From the NCBI GenBank assembly GCA_900129675.1, contig FSRD01000002.1:1054001-1118000 (forward strand): a stretch of 64,000 nucleotides of DNA, in the 5' to 3' direction. The position numbers were made by a program, and so were the translations under genes. The stretch comes from Bradyrhizobium erythrophlei (lineage in GTDB: Bacteria > Pseudomonadota > Alphaproteobacteria > Rhizobiales > Xanthobacteraceae). Positions 8,616-18,001 of this stretch are shown in pieces. The notes under the pieces are model-generated. The model was not told the DNA's origin. It worked only from the letters and a program-made list of their open reading frames with translations, and made no database searches. How positions within the stretch are numbered: the first letter of the stretch is position 1; each line of letters begins with the position of its first letter.

Positions 8616-10319
8616 ATGATGAAGCACAAAATCACAATCAAACTCGGCGAATGTGTCTGCGCGGCATTGTTTGCAGTCAGCTTGCTCTGGATGACCGCGG
8701 GATCAGCTGAGGCTCAAACTCGCAAACCCAACATTCTCGTCATCATGGGCGATGATGTAGGCTGGTTCAACATCGGCGCGTATCATCAGGGCATGATGTC
8801 GGGAAAGACACCGAACCTCGATAAACTTGCCTCTGAAGGGATGCGGTTCACCGATTATTATGCCGAGGCTAGTTGCACGGCGGGTCGTGCCAACTTCATC
8901 ACCGGCGAGCTGCCGATACGCACGGGACTGACAACCGTGGGGCAGGCCGGTGCAGACGTCGGTATTCCAGACCAAGCCGTGACACTCGCCACCGTGCTCA
9001 GATCGCTCGGCTACGAAACGGGACAGTTCGGTAAGAACCACCTCGGTGACCTGAACAAGTATCTTCCGACCGTGCACGGCTTCGATGAATTCTTCGGTTA
9101 CTTATACCACCTCGACGCGATGTCCGACCCGTACTGGTTCTCGTTCCCCGCCGACGAGCAATATTACAACACCTACGGTCCGCGCAGCTTGATCCATAGC
9201 TACGCGACCGACAGGGATGATCCGACGGAGATGCCGCGTTGGGGAAAAATCGGAAAGCAGCGGATCGTCGATGAAGGACCTCTGCCGCCGTTCCCCGATA
9301 TGTCGAATGTACCAAACATGCACGATCTGCCGTTCCTGAAGGCGAAATACGACATGACGACCTTCGACGAAGTGTTGGTCAAAGCCTCCAGTGACTTCAT
9401 GGATAAGGCCAAAAGAGACAACAAGCCATTCTTTGTCTGGCACAACACCACACGGATGCATGTGTGGACGTTCTTGTCGAAGAAATACAGCTCATTGCAG
9501 AACAGCCAGACGAACTATGGTCTCGAGGAAGCCGGTATGGCGCAGTTGGACGACAGCGTCGGCGCCTTGCTCAAGCATATCGATGACATTGGTGAAACCA
9601 ACAACACCATCGTCATCTTCACGACCGATAACGGCGCCGAGGTGTTCACATGGCCGGATGGCGGCATGACCCCATTCAAGGCTACCAAGGGGACGAGCTT
9701 TGAAGGCGGCTTCCGCGTGCCAGCCATCATTCGCTGGCCGGCCCAGGTCAAACCGGGTTCGGTCGAGAATGGTATCTTCTCAGGGCTCGACTGGCTGCCG
9801 ACGCTCACCGCCGCAGCGGGAAACCCGAACATTACCGACCAGCTTCTGAACGGCGTGACGCTGGAAGGCCGCACCTACAAGAACCATCTCGATGGTTACA
9901 ACCAGATGGCTCTTCTGACGGGCAACGGACCTTCCGCTCGCCATGAGCTCTTCTATTTTGCCGGTCCGCATCTCGGAGCCCTTCGCTTGGATGACTTCAA
10001 GTTTCAGTTCTTCCAGCAGCCGTACGGGTGGCCGGGAGAGAAAACCACCACCGACATGCCCACCATGGTCAACATCCGCCAAGACCCGTTCGAGCGGACG
10101 CCATCAATCCGGGGTCAGAACCTGAACGACAGTGGTGGTGGTTACATGAACGATTTCATGGCTCGCGAGTTCTGGCGATTTGTGCTGGTTCAGCAGCGAG
10201 TAGCTAATTTGGCGGAAACGGCTATCAACTATCCTCCGATGCAAGCACCGGCGACTTTCAACCTTGACGCGGTAAAAAGGGAAATCGAGGAAAAACTCAA
10301 AGGCCATCAGGGTCAGTAG
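8616..10319 (+). CDS. Secreted sulfatase (arylsulfatase family)
   Basis: This 567-residue sulfatase hydrolyses sulfate esters, probably in the periplasm. Residues 1-34 form a signal peptide ending AEA. The metal-binding start NILVIMGDD gives D46-D47; the formylglycine site is C87-T-A-G-R91 inside EASCTAGRANFITGELPIRTG, i.e. a C-x-A-x-R version of the usual C-x-P-x-R, and a later TTDNGAE around residue 337 supplies more metal ligands. Being Cys-type, it needs a formylglycine-generating enzyme, which is not in the window. ATG 8616 follows GCGGAGG. It stands alone in accessory-looking DNA; use of sulfate esters as a sulfur source is inference. Confidence 0.9.
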   Translation: MMKHKITIKLGECVCAALFAVSLLWMTAGSAEAQTRKPNILVIMGDDVGWFNIGAYHQGMMSGKTPNLDKLASEGMRFTDYYAEASCTAGRANFITGELPIRTGLTTVGQAGADVGIPDQAVTLATVLRSLGYETGQFGKNHLGDLNKYLPTVHGFDEFFGYLYHLDAMSDPYWFSFPADEQYYNTYGPRSLIHSYATDRDDPTEMPRWGKIGKQRIVDEGPLPPFPDMSNVPNMHDLPFLKAKYDMTTFDEVLVKASSDFMDKAKRDNKPFFVWHNTTRMHVWTFLSKKYSSLQNSQTNYGLEEAGMAQLDDSVGALLKHIDDIGETNNTIVIFTTDNGAEVFTWPDGGMTPFKATKGTSFEGGFRVPAIIRWPAQVKPGSVENGIFSGLDWLPTLTAAAGNPNITDQLLNGVTLEGRTYKNHLDGYNQMALLTGNGPSARHELFYFAGPHLGALRLDDFKFQFFQQPYGWPGEKTTTDMPTMVNIRQDPFERTPSIRGQNLNDSGGGYMNDFMAREFWRFVLVQQRVANLAETAINYPPMQAPATFNLDAVKREIEEKLKGHQGQ

Positions 10320-10336
10320 CCTTCCCTGGGATTGCC

Positions 10337-10358
10337 GGGCGTCCTGCGGCGGACGCCC
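10337..10358. terminator. GC-rich stem-loop after the sulfatase gene
   Basis: GGGCGTCC (10337-10344) pairs perfectly with GGACGCCC (10351-10358) around six bases, 17 bases after the sulfatase stop. No T-run follows, so it may be a weak terminator or a 3-prime-end stabiliser. Confidence 0.5.
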
Positions 10359-10362
10359 GCTC

Positions 10363-10410
10363 TTGGCACATTTCGGCTGACCATGTCCGTTCTTGGGAGC
10401 AAAGCAGACC
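10363..10410. repeat. TGTCCG-type dispersed intergenic repeat, copy 3
   Basis: TTGGCACATTTCGG is followed by ATGTCCGTTCTTGGGAGCAA and an inverted AAGCAGAC, matching the copies near 5419, 6024 and 13405. Confidence 0.6.
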
Positions 10411-10483
10411 TCCCCGGTTGCGCGCCCGGACTTCCGACTTTGACCCTGAGCGACCATGCGGCCTGCGCGCGACGTGCCGCGTC

Positions 10484-12043
10484 TTACCACAAGCCCTGTT
10501 GTCCCTGACGATAGTACTGGCCGCCGCGCGGGCGCGTAGTGCCAGGTTGGGGGTTCCAATCGCGCTGGAAATTGAAGAAGCCGAAGCCGAGGCCGTTGTC
10601 GCCCCCGACGTCGCCGCTCGCGACGAATTCATCGGACGTAGGCCGGCGCGTCACGAAGCCGCCCTGGGGCTGGTTGTTCAGCACCGCGACGAACTCGGTG
10701 CGATAGTTGGTCTCGCGGCTCAACGGCTCGTCCGAGATGACGATCGAGGACCGCGGCAATGCGGTCGGCGCGATGCGATCGAGCACATCCTGCGGGATGG
10801 TGATGCGGTCGAGCGCGTCCCTGGCGTTGTCCCCGTTGTCGATCGTGACCGCGGTCCAGCGCAGGCCCGTGTCGTTGCGCGCCACCGCCGTGAACACATG
10901 CGTGCCGATCGGCTTTTCGGGATTGCGGATCGTGACCGGAACCTCGATGGTCGCATCGAACACCTCGCCGCCGTCCGGCCACTGCTTATGCGTGTTGCGC
11001 CGCACGTAAAGCTTCTGCGTCGCGCGGCTGATGAAGATCGACGCCGGCTCAAGCGCGAGCTTCGCCTCGCTTGCCGCTTTGGCGGTGTCGGCCTTCCTCG
11101 TCTGGGCCGCCTTGGCCGCTTCCTTTGCGGCGGCGGCTGCGTCGGGCTTCGATTTCGCGTCGGCCCTGGCGGTGTCGAGCTGGGTCCCCAGGTCCGCGGC
11201 CTTGGCGGCGGCCTTTTGCCTGAGGTCCTCGGCCCGCGCCCTGGCCTCGTCCGTCCTGGCGGCGGCGAGCGCCTTGCCGGCATAGGCGAGCTCGGCGTCG
11301 GCGCGGGTCTTCTGTGCCTCCAGCTTGCGCAGCGACGCCGTCAGCAAAGCCGTCTCGCGCGCCGCAGACGCTGCGGCTTTCTTCGCCTCGTCGGCCGTCC
11401 TGGCAGCCTCGGCCGCCTCGCGGGTGAGCGCCTCGGCCCTGGCCGGCGCGGCCGCGATGGCCTCCGCCTTCGGCACCAACAGCGCCGGATGCGAGAACTC
11501 GACCGGCTCGGCGTCACCAGGCGAGATGATCACGCGCATCCCGATCCAAGTCTTTTCGAACAGTTTTTCGGCAAAGCCATAGGGCATCCGCACGCAGCCG
11601 TGCGAGGCCGCATATCCGGGCAACGGCCCGCCGTGCAGCGCGATGCCGTTCCAGGTGATGCGCTGCATGTTCGGCATCCAGGCATCGTCATAGAGGCTCG
11701 AGTGGTGGTCCTTGTCCTTCTCGATGAGGGCGAAGACGCCGGCTGGCGTCTCGCGTCCCGTGGTGCCGGTCGACACCGGCGCGCGCAGGATCCAGCCGTC
11801 GGCGTCGTAGAAAGTGACCTGCTGGCTCTTGATCGACACGATCGCCATGATCGGCTCGCCGGCATCGCGCGGCGCCGTCGCCTCGGTGGGGGGCGCGGGG
11901 CGCGGCTGTCTCGCTGCAGCGTCGACAGTCAGCGCCGTCAGTGCGGCCATCGCCGCGAGCGTCACAATGGCGGGAGGACCCCCAAGAGAACCCCAGCGCC
12001 GCATCGCCACGGTGGTTAGCGCCGTCGTAAACCGATTTACCAT
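10484..12043 (-). CDS. L,D-transpeptidase (YkuD) with long coiled coil and second YkuD-like half
   Basis: This 519-residue envelope protein should make or edit 3-3 peptidoglycan crosslinks. An N-terminal hydrophobic stretch (about residues 25-45) is a signal or anchor. The first YkuD domain spans about 65-175 with catalytic SHGCVRM at 147-153 (Cys150). An Ala/Lys/Glu-rich region, about 195-325, is a predicted coiled coil. The last part, about 330-470, again resembles the beta-strands of a YkuD domain (SIFISRATQKLYVRRN, PEKPIGTHVF) but has no HGC motif, so it looks like a degenerate duplicate. It ends in a Gly/Gln/Tyr-rich tail. ATG 12004 is an alternative start. It stands alone on the minus strand. 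Confidence 0.85.
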   Translation of the reverse strand: MVNRFTTALTTVAMRRWGSLGGPPAIVTLAAMAALTALTVDAAARQPRPAPPTEATAPRDAGEPIMAIVSIKSQQVTFYDADGWILRAPVSTGTTGRETPAGVFALIEKDKDHHSSLYDDAWMPNMQRITWNGIALHGGPLPGYAASHGCVRMPYGFAEKLFEKTWIGMRVIISPGDAEPVEFSHPALLVPKAEAIAAAPARAEALTREAAEAARTADEAKKAAASAARETALLTASLRKLEAQKTRADAELAYAGKALAAARTDEARARAEDLRQKAAAKAADLGTQLDTARADAKSKPDAAAAAKEAAKAAQTRKADTAKAASEAKLALEPASIFISRATQKLYVRRNTHKQWPDGGEVFDATIEVPVTIRNPEKPIGTHVFTAVARNDTGLRWTAVTIDNGDNARDALDRITIPQDVLDRIAPTALPRSSIVISDEPLSRETNYRTEFVAVLNNQPQGGFVTRRPTSDEFVASGDVGGDNGLGFGFFNFQRDWNPQPGTTRPRGGQYYRQGQQGLW

Positions 12044-12399
12044 GCCACGCCCCGGTTGAAATGCCTGTCCGCGCTTGCGTCGATCAAGTGTCAGATCGCG
12101 ATTTTTGGATCAACTAACCGCCACCACCATCCACGCTGCCAATTCGCTCCTGGGGGCTATCGGCACGTTCCAGTGATATTCTCTCATATACGACAGCCCG
12201 CGCAGGAGAAAGGCCGGCCCGCGGCTGAAAATTGGCACGAAGCTGCAAATCCGGAATGTCGGCAATCCCGTCGCTACCGGGGGAAGACCGGACATGGCCC
12301 GAAAGTCTGTTTCGGCAACATTTGACCGATCTCGGACATCGGTGCGGCCTTTGCCCGACAGGGCTGAAAAGCTATGATGTCTGCATACCGGGGACGGAA
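12044..12399. other. Intergenic region without a supported gene
   Basis: These 356 bases lie between two divergently transcribed genes and presumably hold both promoters. I see no clear repeat, RNA gene or conserved small frame here. Confidence 0.5.
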
Positions 12400-13383
12400 A
12401 TGAGGCGACAAGACTTCATCCAGATCATTGCCGCTTCAGCCATCGGATGGCCGCGCGCAGTTTTTGCTCAGCAGCCGCAGAAATAGCGGGTCGGCTTCCT
12501 GCATCCGGGCTCGAGCACGTCCCCGGTCGCCGTCGCCCGTATCGCGGCTTACCGTGAGGGGCTTAACCCAGCCGCGCTCAAGCAGGCCGGGGAAGCCGAG
12601 ATTGTCTTCCGCTTTGCAGAGGACCAACTGGACAGGCTGCCTTCATTGGCAACGGAACTTGTCGGGCAAGGCGTTCAAGCGATCTGCGCCGCCGCCCCGC
12701 CGGCCGTTCGTGCTGCAAAGCAAGCTACATCGTCAGTTCCGATCATCGCAATGGATCTCGAATCCGACCCTATTGCGAACGGCTGGGCCGCGAGCCTCGC
12801 CCGTCCGGGCGGTAACATCACGGGCATTTTCCTCGACGTACCCGGCTTCAGCGCGAAGGCACTGCAATTGCTCAGCGAAGCCGTATCCGGGATCACGAGG
12901 GTCGCGGTGCTGTGGCACCCTGCAGGTGGTCCTCTGCAACTGGAGGCAGCGCGGACCGCGGCGTCCGCGCTGAAAGTCGCATTGGAAGTATTCGAGGTGA
13001 GCGGCCCCTCTGACTTTGACGGCGCCTTTCAGGCGATGGCGAAGTCAAAAGCTGCGGGCGTATTGATGCTTTCCTCGCCGCTATTCGCCTACAGTGGTCA
13101 GGTTCTGGCTGATCTGGCGCTGCGCAACCGCCTGCCTGCGATCAGTATTTTCCCGGATTTCGCACAAAAAGGCGGCCTGATCGCATACGGCCCCGATCTC
13201 CAAAGCCTGTATCCGCAGGCGGGCGTCATGACGCGCAAGCTGCTGCAAGGCGCCGCGGCCGCCGACTTGCCTATCGAACGTCCAACGCACTTCAAGCTCG
13301 TGGCGAACCTCAAGACAGCGCGCGAACTCGGGTTGACGATGCCGACATCCATTCTGATCGGCGCCGACGAGGTGATCGAATAG
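12400..13383 (+). pseudogene. ABC transporter substrate-binding protein (PF04392 type) with in-frame amber codon
   Basis: The full frame would encode 327 residues. It opens with MRRQDFIQIIAASAIG, the double-Arg leader typical of the large Bradyrhizobium ABC_sub_bind family, then AVFAQQPQ, but codon 29 is TAG (12484-12486). The same frame continues with RVGFLHPGSS and the rest of the family, including SVPIIAMDLESDPIANGW and RPGGNITG, to the normal end at 13383. Thus the export signal is separated from the mature part by one nonsense change. It is either a recent pseudogene, a read-through product, or a sequencing error. No permease or ATPase gene is adjacent. Confidence 0.85.
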
Positions 13384-13404
13384 AGATGTCGATTGCTGCG
13401 CTGG

Positions 13405-13467
13405 CGGCACTTTTCGGACCTCGCGAGCCAGGGAAACGATGTCCGTTTTTTACCCCGAAGCGGATGT
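13405..13467. repeat. TGTCCG-type dispersed intergenic repeat, copy 4
   Basis: GGCACTTTTCGGACC is followed by GATGTCCGTTTTTTACCCC and an inverted AAGCGGATGTC. It follows the broken binding-protein gene, the same pairing of this repeat with MRRxxF-type binding proteins that I recall from related genomes. Confidence 0.6.
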
Positions 13468-13508
13468 CAGTTGTGACAACTCCATTTCGATTCAAAAGAC
13501 AGCACCCA

Positions 13509-13563
13509 CGGCGGGTTAGCCCATCGGGTCCGCGCAAGACGCGGCCCGATGACAGGCTCCGGC
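13509..13563. repeat. Palindromic intergenic element between convergent genes
   Basis: CATCGGG and CCGCG (13522-13534, one bulged T at 13529) pair with CGCGG and CCCGATG (13540-13551) around a five-base loop. It lies between the convergent binding-protein pseudogene and smc and could serve as a bidirectional transcription barrier, although no T-run is present. Confidence 0.55.
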
Positions 13564-13642
13564 GTAACTTACCATCCCAGCGAGGCAATGGCCGCGCGCC
13601 GCTTTCGCGGATGATGACGTCAACGGGGCAGGGCGAGAAAGA

Positions 13643-16600
13643 TCACGCCACGTTCTGATCGAGGATCTTCACCGCGTCATCGAGGCCGACCGAGACCAGT
13701 TGCGAGACGCCGCGCTCGGCCATGGTGACGCCGAACAGCCGGTTCATCCGCGCCATCGTGATCGGATTGTGAGTGATGATGATGAAGCGCGTCTCGGTCG
13801 ACGACGTCATCTCGTGCAGCAAATTGCAGAACCGCTCGACGTTGTGGTCGTCCAGCGGCGCGTCGACTTCGTCCAGCACGCAGATCGGCGAGGGGTTGGT
13901 GAGGAACACCGCGAAAATCAGCGCCAGCGCGGTCAGCGCCTGCTCGCCGCCCGAGAGCAGCGACAGCGTCTGCGGCTTCTTGCCGGGCGGTTTGGCGATG
14001 ATCTCGAGGCCGGCTTCCAGCGGATCGTCGCTCTCGATCAGATGAAGGGCTGCTTCGCCGCCGCCGAACAGTTCGACGAACAGCCGCTTGAAATGCTCGT
14101 TGACGGTCTCGAACGAGGTCAACAGCCGCTCGCGCGCCTCGCGGTTGAGGCTCTGGATGCCCTGGCGCAGCCGCTTGATGGCTTCCACCAGATCGTCGCG
14201 CTCGGTGGTGAGTGCGGTGTGCTGGGCCTCGACCTCGCGCAGCTCTTCCTCGGCGCGCAGATTGACGGCGCCGAGCCGCTCGCGGTCGCGGCGCAGCTTT
14301 TCGAGGTTTTCCTCGATCTCGGCGAGCGGCGGCAGCTCCGCGCCCGGCTCGATCTCGGCCAGCGCGGCGACGGTGTGCGGTTCCACCTCCAGCATGTCGT
14401 GGATTTCGCGCTCGATATCGGCGAGGCGGCGCTTTGTTCCCTCCATGCGCTCTTCGGCACGGGCGCAGGCTTCGCGCGCGCTGGAGAGCGCTTCGAGGGA
14501 GACTTTGGCATCGCGGTCGGTCTCCGCCATCACGCTTTCGGCGGCGGCCAGCGCGTCGGCGGCGACGCGGCGGGCGCTTTCGGCGGTTTCGATCTCGTTG
14601 ATCAGCGCGCGGCGCTTTTGCGCGAACAGGGCCGGCGCATCCTCGAGTTCGGCGCGCTCGGCCGTAACCTCGGTGACGCGGGCTTCGATGGTCGCGACCT
14701 GCGAGGCCGCGCTCTGCTTGCGGTTCTGCCATTCGGTGCGCTCGGCGAGGATCGCCTGCACGCGGCGGTCGGCGAGTTCCGCCTCGCGCGCCAGCGCCTG
14801 CGCTTCGGCGCGCACTTGCGCGGCGAGGCGGCGATGGCCCTCGATGTCGCTGCGGACGGCGGCCAGTCTGGTCTCGGTATCGGCGCTCGGCGGCAGCTCC
14901 GCGATTGCTGCGGTGGCGTTCTCATGCGCGGCCTCGGCTTCGCTGCGATCGGCGGCGAGGCGGCTGTGGGCTTCGGTCAGCGCCGATTTGCGCGCGGCGT
15001 GCCGATTGATCTCGCGCTCGGTCGCGGCATGGCGCTCGCGCGCGGCGTCGGCTTCGCGCTGGGCGGCGCGCCACGCCTCGCGGGCGGCCGACTCGGCGGA
15101 CGACGCCATCTTCAGTTCGGCTTCGGCGGTCTCCAGTGCCTGACGCTTATTGGCAGCGTCGGTGCGGGCCTGCTCGAGCTCGTGCTCGATATCGACCAGC
15201 CGCGCGCGTTCGGCCAGACGCCGCGCCGCACCGGTCGGCGCGTGGGCGGCGGTGACAAAACCGTCCCAGCGCCAGACATCGCCTTCCAGCGACACCAGCC
15301 GCTGACCGGTCTTGAGCTGCGATACCAGTTCCGCGCCGCGATCCCTGGCGACGACACCGATCTGCGCCAGACGGCGCGCCAGTTCGGACGGCGCCTGGAC
15401 GTGGTTGGCGAGACATTCGACGCCTTCCGGCAACGACGGATCCTCGCCATGTTCCCCGGCATTGGTCCAGCGCATCGGGGCGGAAGGATCGACCGGCGCG
15501 TCGAGATCGTCGCCGAGTGCGGCGCCGATCGCCTTTTCGTAGCCCTTGGCGACGGTAATGCCGTCGATGATCGGCGGCCACAGGTTCTTGGTTTCGCCGT
15601 TGACGATCTTGGAAATCGTGCGCGCTTCGGTCTCCAGCCGCTGCACGCGCTTGTCGGCCTCGGCGAGGGGGCTGCGGGAAGCTTCCAGCCGCGAGCGCGC
15701 GGCGACATGGCCGGCTTCGCTCTCCTGTGCCATGGCTTCCGACTGCGCCAGATGCTCCTGCGCGGTTTCCATGGCGCCTGCGAGTGCATCGAGGTCGCCG
15801 AGATTGCCGGTTTCCTGCGCCAACTTCTGCTCGTCGGCCTGGACGTTGGCGAGTTCCTGATCGAGCCGCGCCAGCCGGTCGCGATGGGTACGCACCCCGG
15901 CCTCGAGCTGATTGCGCCTGGCGGTCAAGTCGGCGAGCACGGTTGTCAGTTCGCCGAACATGCGCTCGGCGGCGGCGAGCGTCGCCTCGGCGTCGGACAC
16001 CCGTTCATCGACGCCGCTGCGCTTTTCGACGCGCGACTTGATCTCTTCCTTCAGCTCGGAATCTTCGGTGTCGAGCCGCTGCAGGGCGACTTCAGCGTCC
16101 GACGTCTGCTGCTGTTCGCGGCCGATGTCGGCCGAGAACTGCGTCAGCCGCCGATCGAGCTCGGCGACGCGCTCCTTGGCGCGCTCTTCCTCGCGGTCGA
16201 GTTGTTCGCGCGCATTGGTGAGCCGCTGCAGCCCTGCCGCGGCGCGCGCCTCGCCCTCGCGCAGCGGCGGCAGTTCGGAGGCGCGGATCGCCTGGATGCG
16301 GGCCGCTTCGGCCTGCTCGCGGGTGCGCTCGGCCATCTCGCGCACATTGAGGTCGTGGGTGCGGGCAGCTTCCGCGACGTCGGCATTGGCCTCGATCCAG
16401 CGCAGATGGAACAGCGTGGCCTCGGCCTTGCGGACCTTGGCGGCGACTTCGCGGAAGCGGATCGCCTGCCGCGCCTGCTTCTTCAACCCGTCCACCTGGC
16501 CTGCGAGTTGGCCGATCACGTCCTCGACGCGGGTGAGGTTGGTCTCGGCCGCCTTGAGGCGGAGTTCAGCCTCGTGGCGGCGGGCGTGCAGTCCGGCGAC

Positions 16601-17107
16601 GCCGGCGGCGTCTTCCAGCACCCGGCGGCGCTGTTCGGGCTTGGCCTGAATGATTTCGCCGATCTTGCCCTGGTGAACCAGTGCCGGCGAGCGAGCGCCG
16701 GTGGCCGCGTCCGCGAACAGAATCTGCACGTCACGGGCGCGCACGTCGCGGCCGTTGATGCGGTAGACCGAGCCTGCCTCGCGCTCGATCCGGCGCGAGA
16801 TTTCCAGAATCTCGCGATCGTTCACCGCCGCCGGCGCCGAGCGGTCGGCATTGTCGATCGTCATCACCACTTCGGCGTGGTTGCGCGCCGGACGGTTGCC
16901 GGAACCGGCGAAGATCACCGCATCCATGTCGGCGGCGCGCAGTGATTTGTGCGAGGTCTCGCCCATCGCCCAGCGGAGCGCCTCGACCAGATTCGATTTA
17001 CCGCAGCCGTTCGGCCCGACCACACCGGTCAAGCCCGGTTCGATCATGAAATCGGTGGGCTCGACGAACGACTTGAAACCGTGAAGGCGAAGGCGCGTGA
17101 GTTTCAT
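13643..17107 (-). CDS. smc: Chromosome segregation protein SMC
   Basis: This 1154-residue protein is the SMC ATPase that compacts and segregates the chromosome. The N-terminal head has Walker A GPNGCGKSN (about 32-40); two long coiled coils flank a hinge near residues 500-660; the C-terminal head has the signature LSGGEQALTALALIF and Walker B CVLDEVDAPLDD. ATG 17107 (MKLTRLRLHGFKSF) is the family start; a GTG two codons earlier is less likely. It is followed on the chromosome by no partner genes on the same strand; ScpA and ScpB are not in the window. Two dsbA-like genes and dciA lie upstream on the same strand, separated by about 210 bases of unremarkable sequence. Confidence 0.97.
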   Translation of the reverse strand: MKLTRLRLHGFKSFVEPTDFMIEPGLTGVVGPNGCGKSNLVEALRWAMGETSHKSLRAADMDAVIFAGSGNRPARNHAEVVMTIDNADRSAPAAVNDREILEISRRIEREAGSVYRINGRDVRARDVQILFADAATGARSPALVHQGKIGEIIQAKPEQRRRVLEDAAGVAGLHARRHEAELRLKAAETNLTRVEDVIGQLAGQVDGLKKQARQAIRFREVAAKVRKAEATLFHLRWIEANADVAEAARTHDLNVREMAERTREQAEAARIQAIRASELPPLREGEARAAAGLQRLTNAREQLDREEERAKERVAELDRRLTQFSADIGREQQQTSDAEVALQRLDTEDSELKEEIKSRVEKRSGVDERVSDAEATLAAAERMFGELTTVLADLTARRNQLEAGVRTHRDRLARLDQELANVQADEQKLAQETGNLGDLDALAGAMETAQEHLAQSEAMAQESEAGHVAARSRLEASRSPLAEADKRVQRLETEARTISKIVNGETKNLWPPIIDGITVAKGYEKAIGAALGDDLDAPVDPSAPMRWTNAGEHGEDPSLPEGVECLANHVQAPSELARRLAQIGVVARDRGAELVSQLKTGQRLVSLEGDVWRWDGFVTAAHAPTGAARRLAERARLVDIEHELEQARTDAANKRQALETAEAELKMASSAESAAREAWRAAQREADAARERHAATEREINRHAARKSALTEAHSRLAADRSEAEAAHENATAAIAELPPSADTETRLAAVRSDIEGHRRLAAQVRAEAQALAREAELADRRVQAILAERTEWQNRKQSAASQVATIEARVTEVTAERAELEDAPALFAQKRRALINEIETAESARRVAADALAAAESVMAETDRDAKVSLEALSSAREACARAEERMEGTKRRLADIEREIHDMLEVEPHTVAALAEIEPGAELPPLAEIEENLEKLRRDRERLGAVNLRAEEELREVEAQHTALTTERDDLVEAIKRLRQGIQSLNREARERLLTSFETVNEHFKRLFVELFGGGEAALHLIESDDPLEAGLEIIAKPPGKKPQTLSLLSGGEQALTALALIFAVFLTNPSPICVLDEVDAPLDDHNVERFCNLLHEMTSSTETRFIIITHNPITMARMNRLFGVTMAERGVSQLVSVGLDDAVKILDQNVA

Positions 17108-17324
17108 GAACACAGATCTCTGTTGGCAGGACGCGAATCTCCCTGCCGTGACAATACCATAGAAGGCAATGTCGGTGTGTGGACGAGTCGCTCGATGCGG
17201 CTCTTATGGCTGGGGACAATGGCGAGGCTGGGGCCGGAGGGCAACCAGTCCGCGGGGCTTTTCCCAAGGGTTTTATTGTGGGTTTTGCGGGGCTTAGGGC
17301 ACCGTAGAAATGCGGCCCCGCGAA

Positions 17325-17978
17325 TCAGGTTTTCAACAGCGATTTTATCCGCTGGTCGAACTCCTCGAAGCTGGTTTCACCGACGATCACCTGACCATTG
17401 ACGAAAAAGGTCGGTGTGCCGTCGACCTTCAGCACATCCTCGGCGTATTTCTGGACGGCGGCGATCTTGTCCTGCATCGCCTGGTCCTTCAGGCAATCCT
17501 CGACCGCCTGAACGCTGAGCCCGGCCTGCCGCCCGATCAGCTTCAGCGTGTCGCCGGTCTTTTCGACCAGTTGGTCCTGCTGCCGGAACATGATGTCGAC
17601 GACGGCGAAGTATTTTGCCGCATCGTCCCCGGCGATATTGCGCGCCAGCATCTCACACGCCAGGTCCTTGATGTTCAGCGGGAAATTGCGGAACACGTAA
17701 CGTATCTTGCCGGTGTCGATATAGGTCGATTTGATTTTCGGAAACACGTCCTTGTTGAACCGGGCGCAATGCGGGCAGGTCGGCGCCGCATATTCGACGA
17801 TCGTGACCTTCGCATCGGCGGGGCCGAGCGCCATGTCCGGCAGCGATTGCGGCCTGGTGATGTCATCCGCGCTGGCCGCCATCGCTTCCGCGATCAGGCG
17901 CAGTGGCGAGAGACCCGCGAGCGCGGCAAGCCCGGTCAGCGACAACGCGGTGGTGAAGGCGCGGCGGGTGACGAGCAA
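17325..17978 (-). CDS. DsbA-family thiol:disulfide protein, copy 1
   Basis: This 217-residue exported thioredoxin-fold protein should act on periplasmic disulfides. A twin-arginine-like signal (TRRAFTTALSLTGLAALAG) is followed by APTCPHCARFN with the CPHC active site and the cis-Pro segment GTPTFFVNG. I chose TTG 17978 because AGGAG lies at 17986-17990 and because the paralogue upstream starts at the equivalent TTG; the longer frame from TTG 18005 would overlap the paralogue stop. It is about 60-70 percent similar by eye to its neighbour, so the pair arose by tandem duplication. Confidence 0.88.
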   Translation of the reverse strand: MLVTRRAFTTALSLTGLAALAGLSPLRLIAEAMAASADDITRPQSLPDMALGPADAKVTIVEYAAPTCPHCARFNKDVFPKIKSTYIDTGKIRYVFRNFPLNIKDLACEMLARNIAGDDAAKYFAVVDIMFRQQDQLVEKTGDTLKLIGRQAGLSVQAVEDCLKDQAMQDKIAAVQKYAEDVLKVDGTPTFFVNGQVIVGETSFEEFDQRIKSLLKT

Positions 17979-18001
17979 GGGCCTGCTCCTTAACTGATCG
18001 A

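Noticed and set aside
13700..16945. A 1081-codon open frame antisense to smc.
   Set aside because: It is the mirror of a high-G+C coiled-coil gene whose third-position bias keeps the opposite strand open; the protein is low-complexity with no domain.
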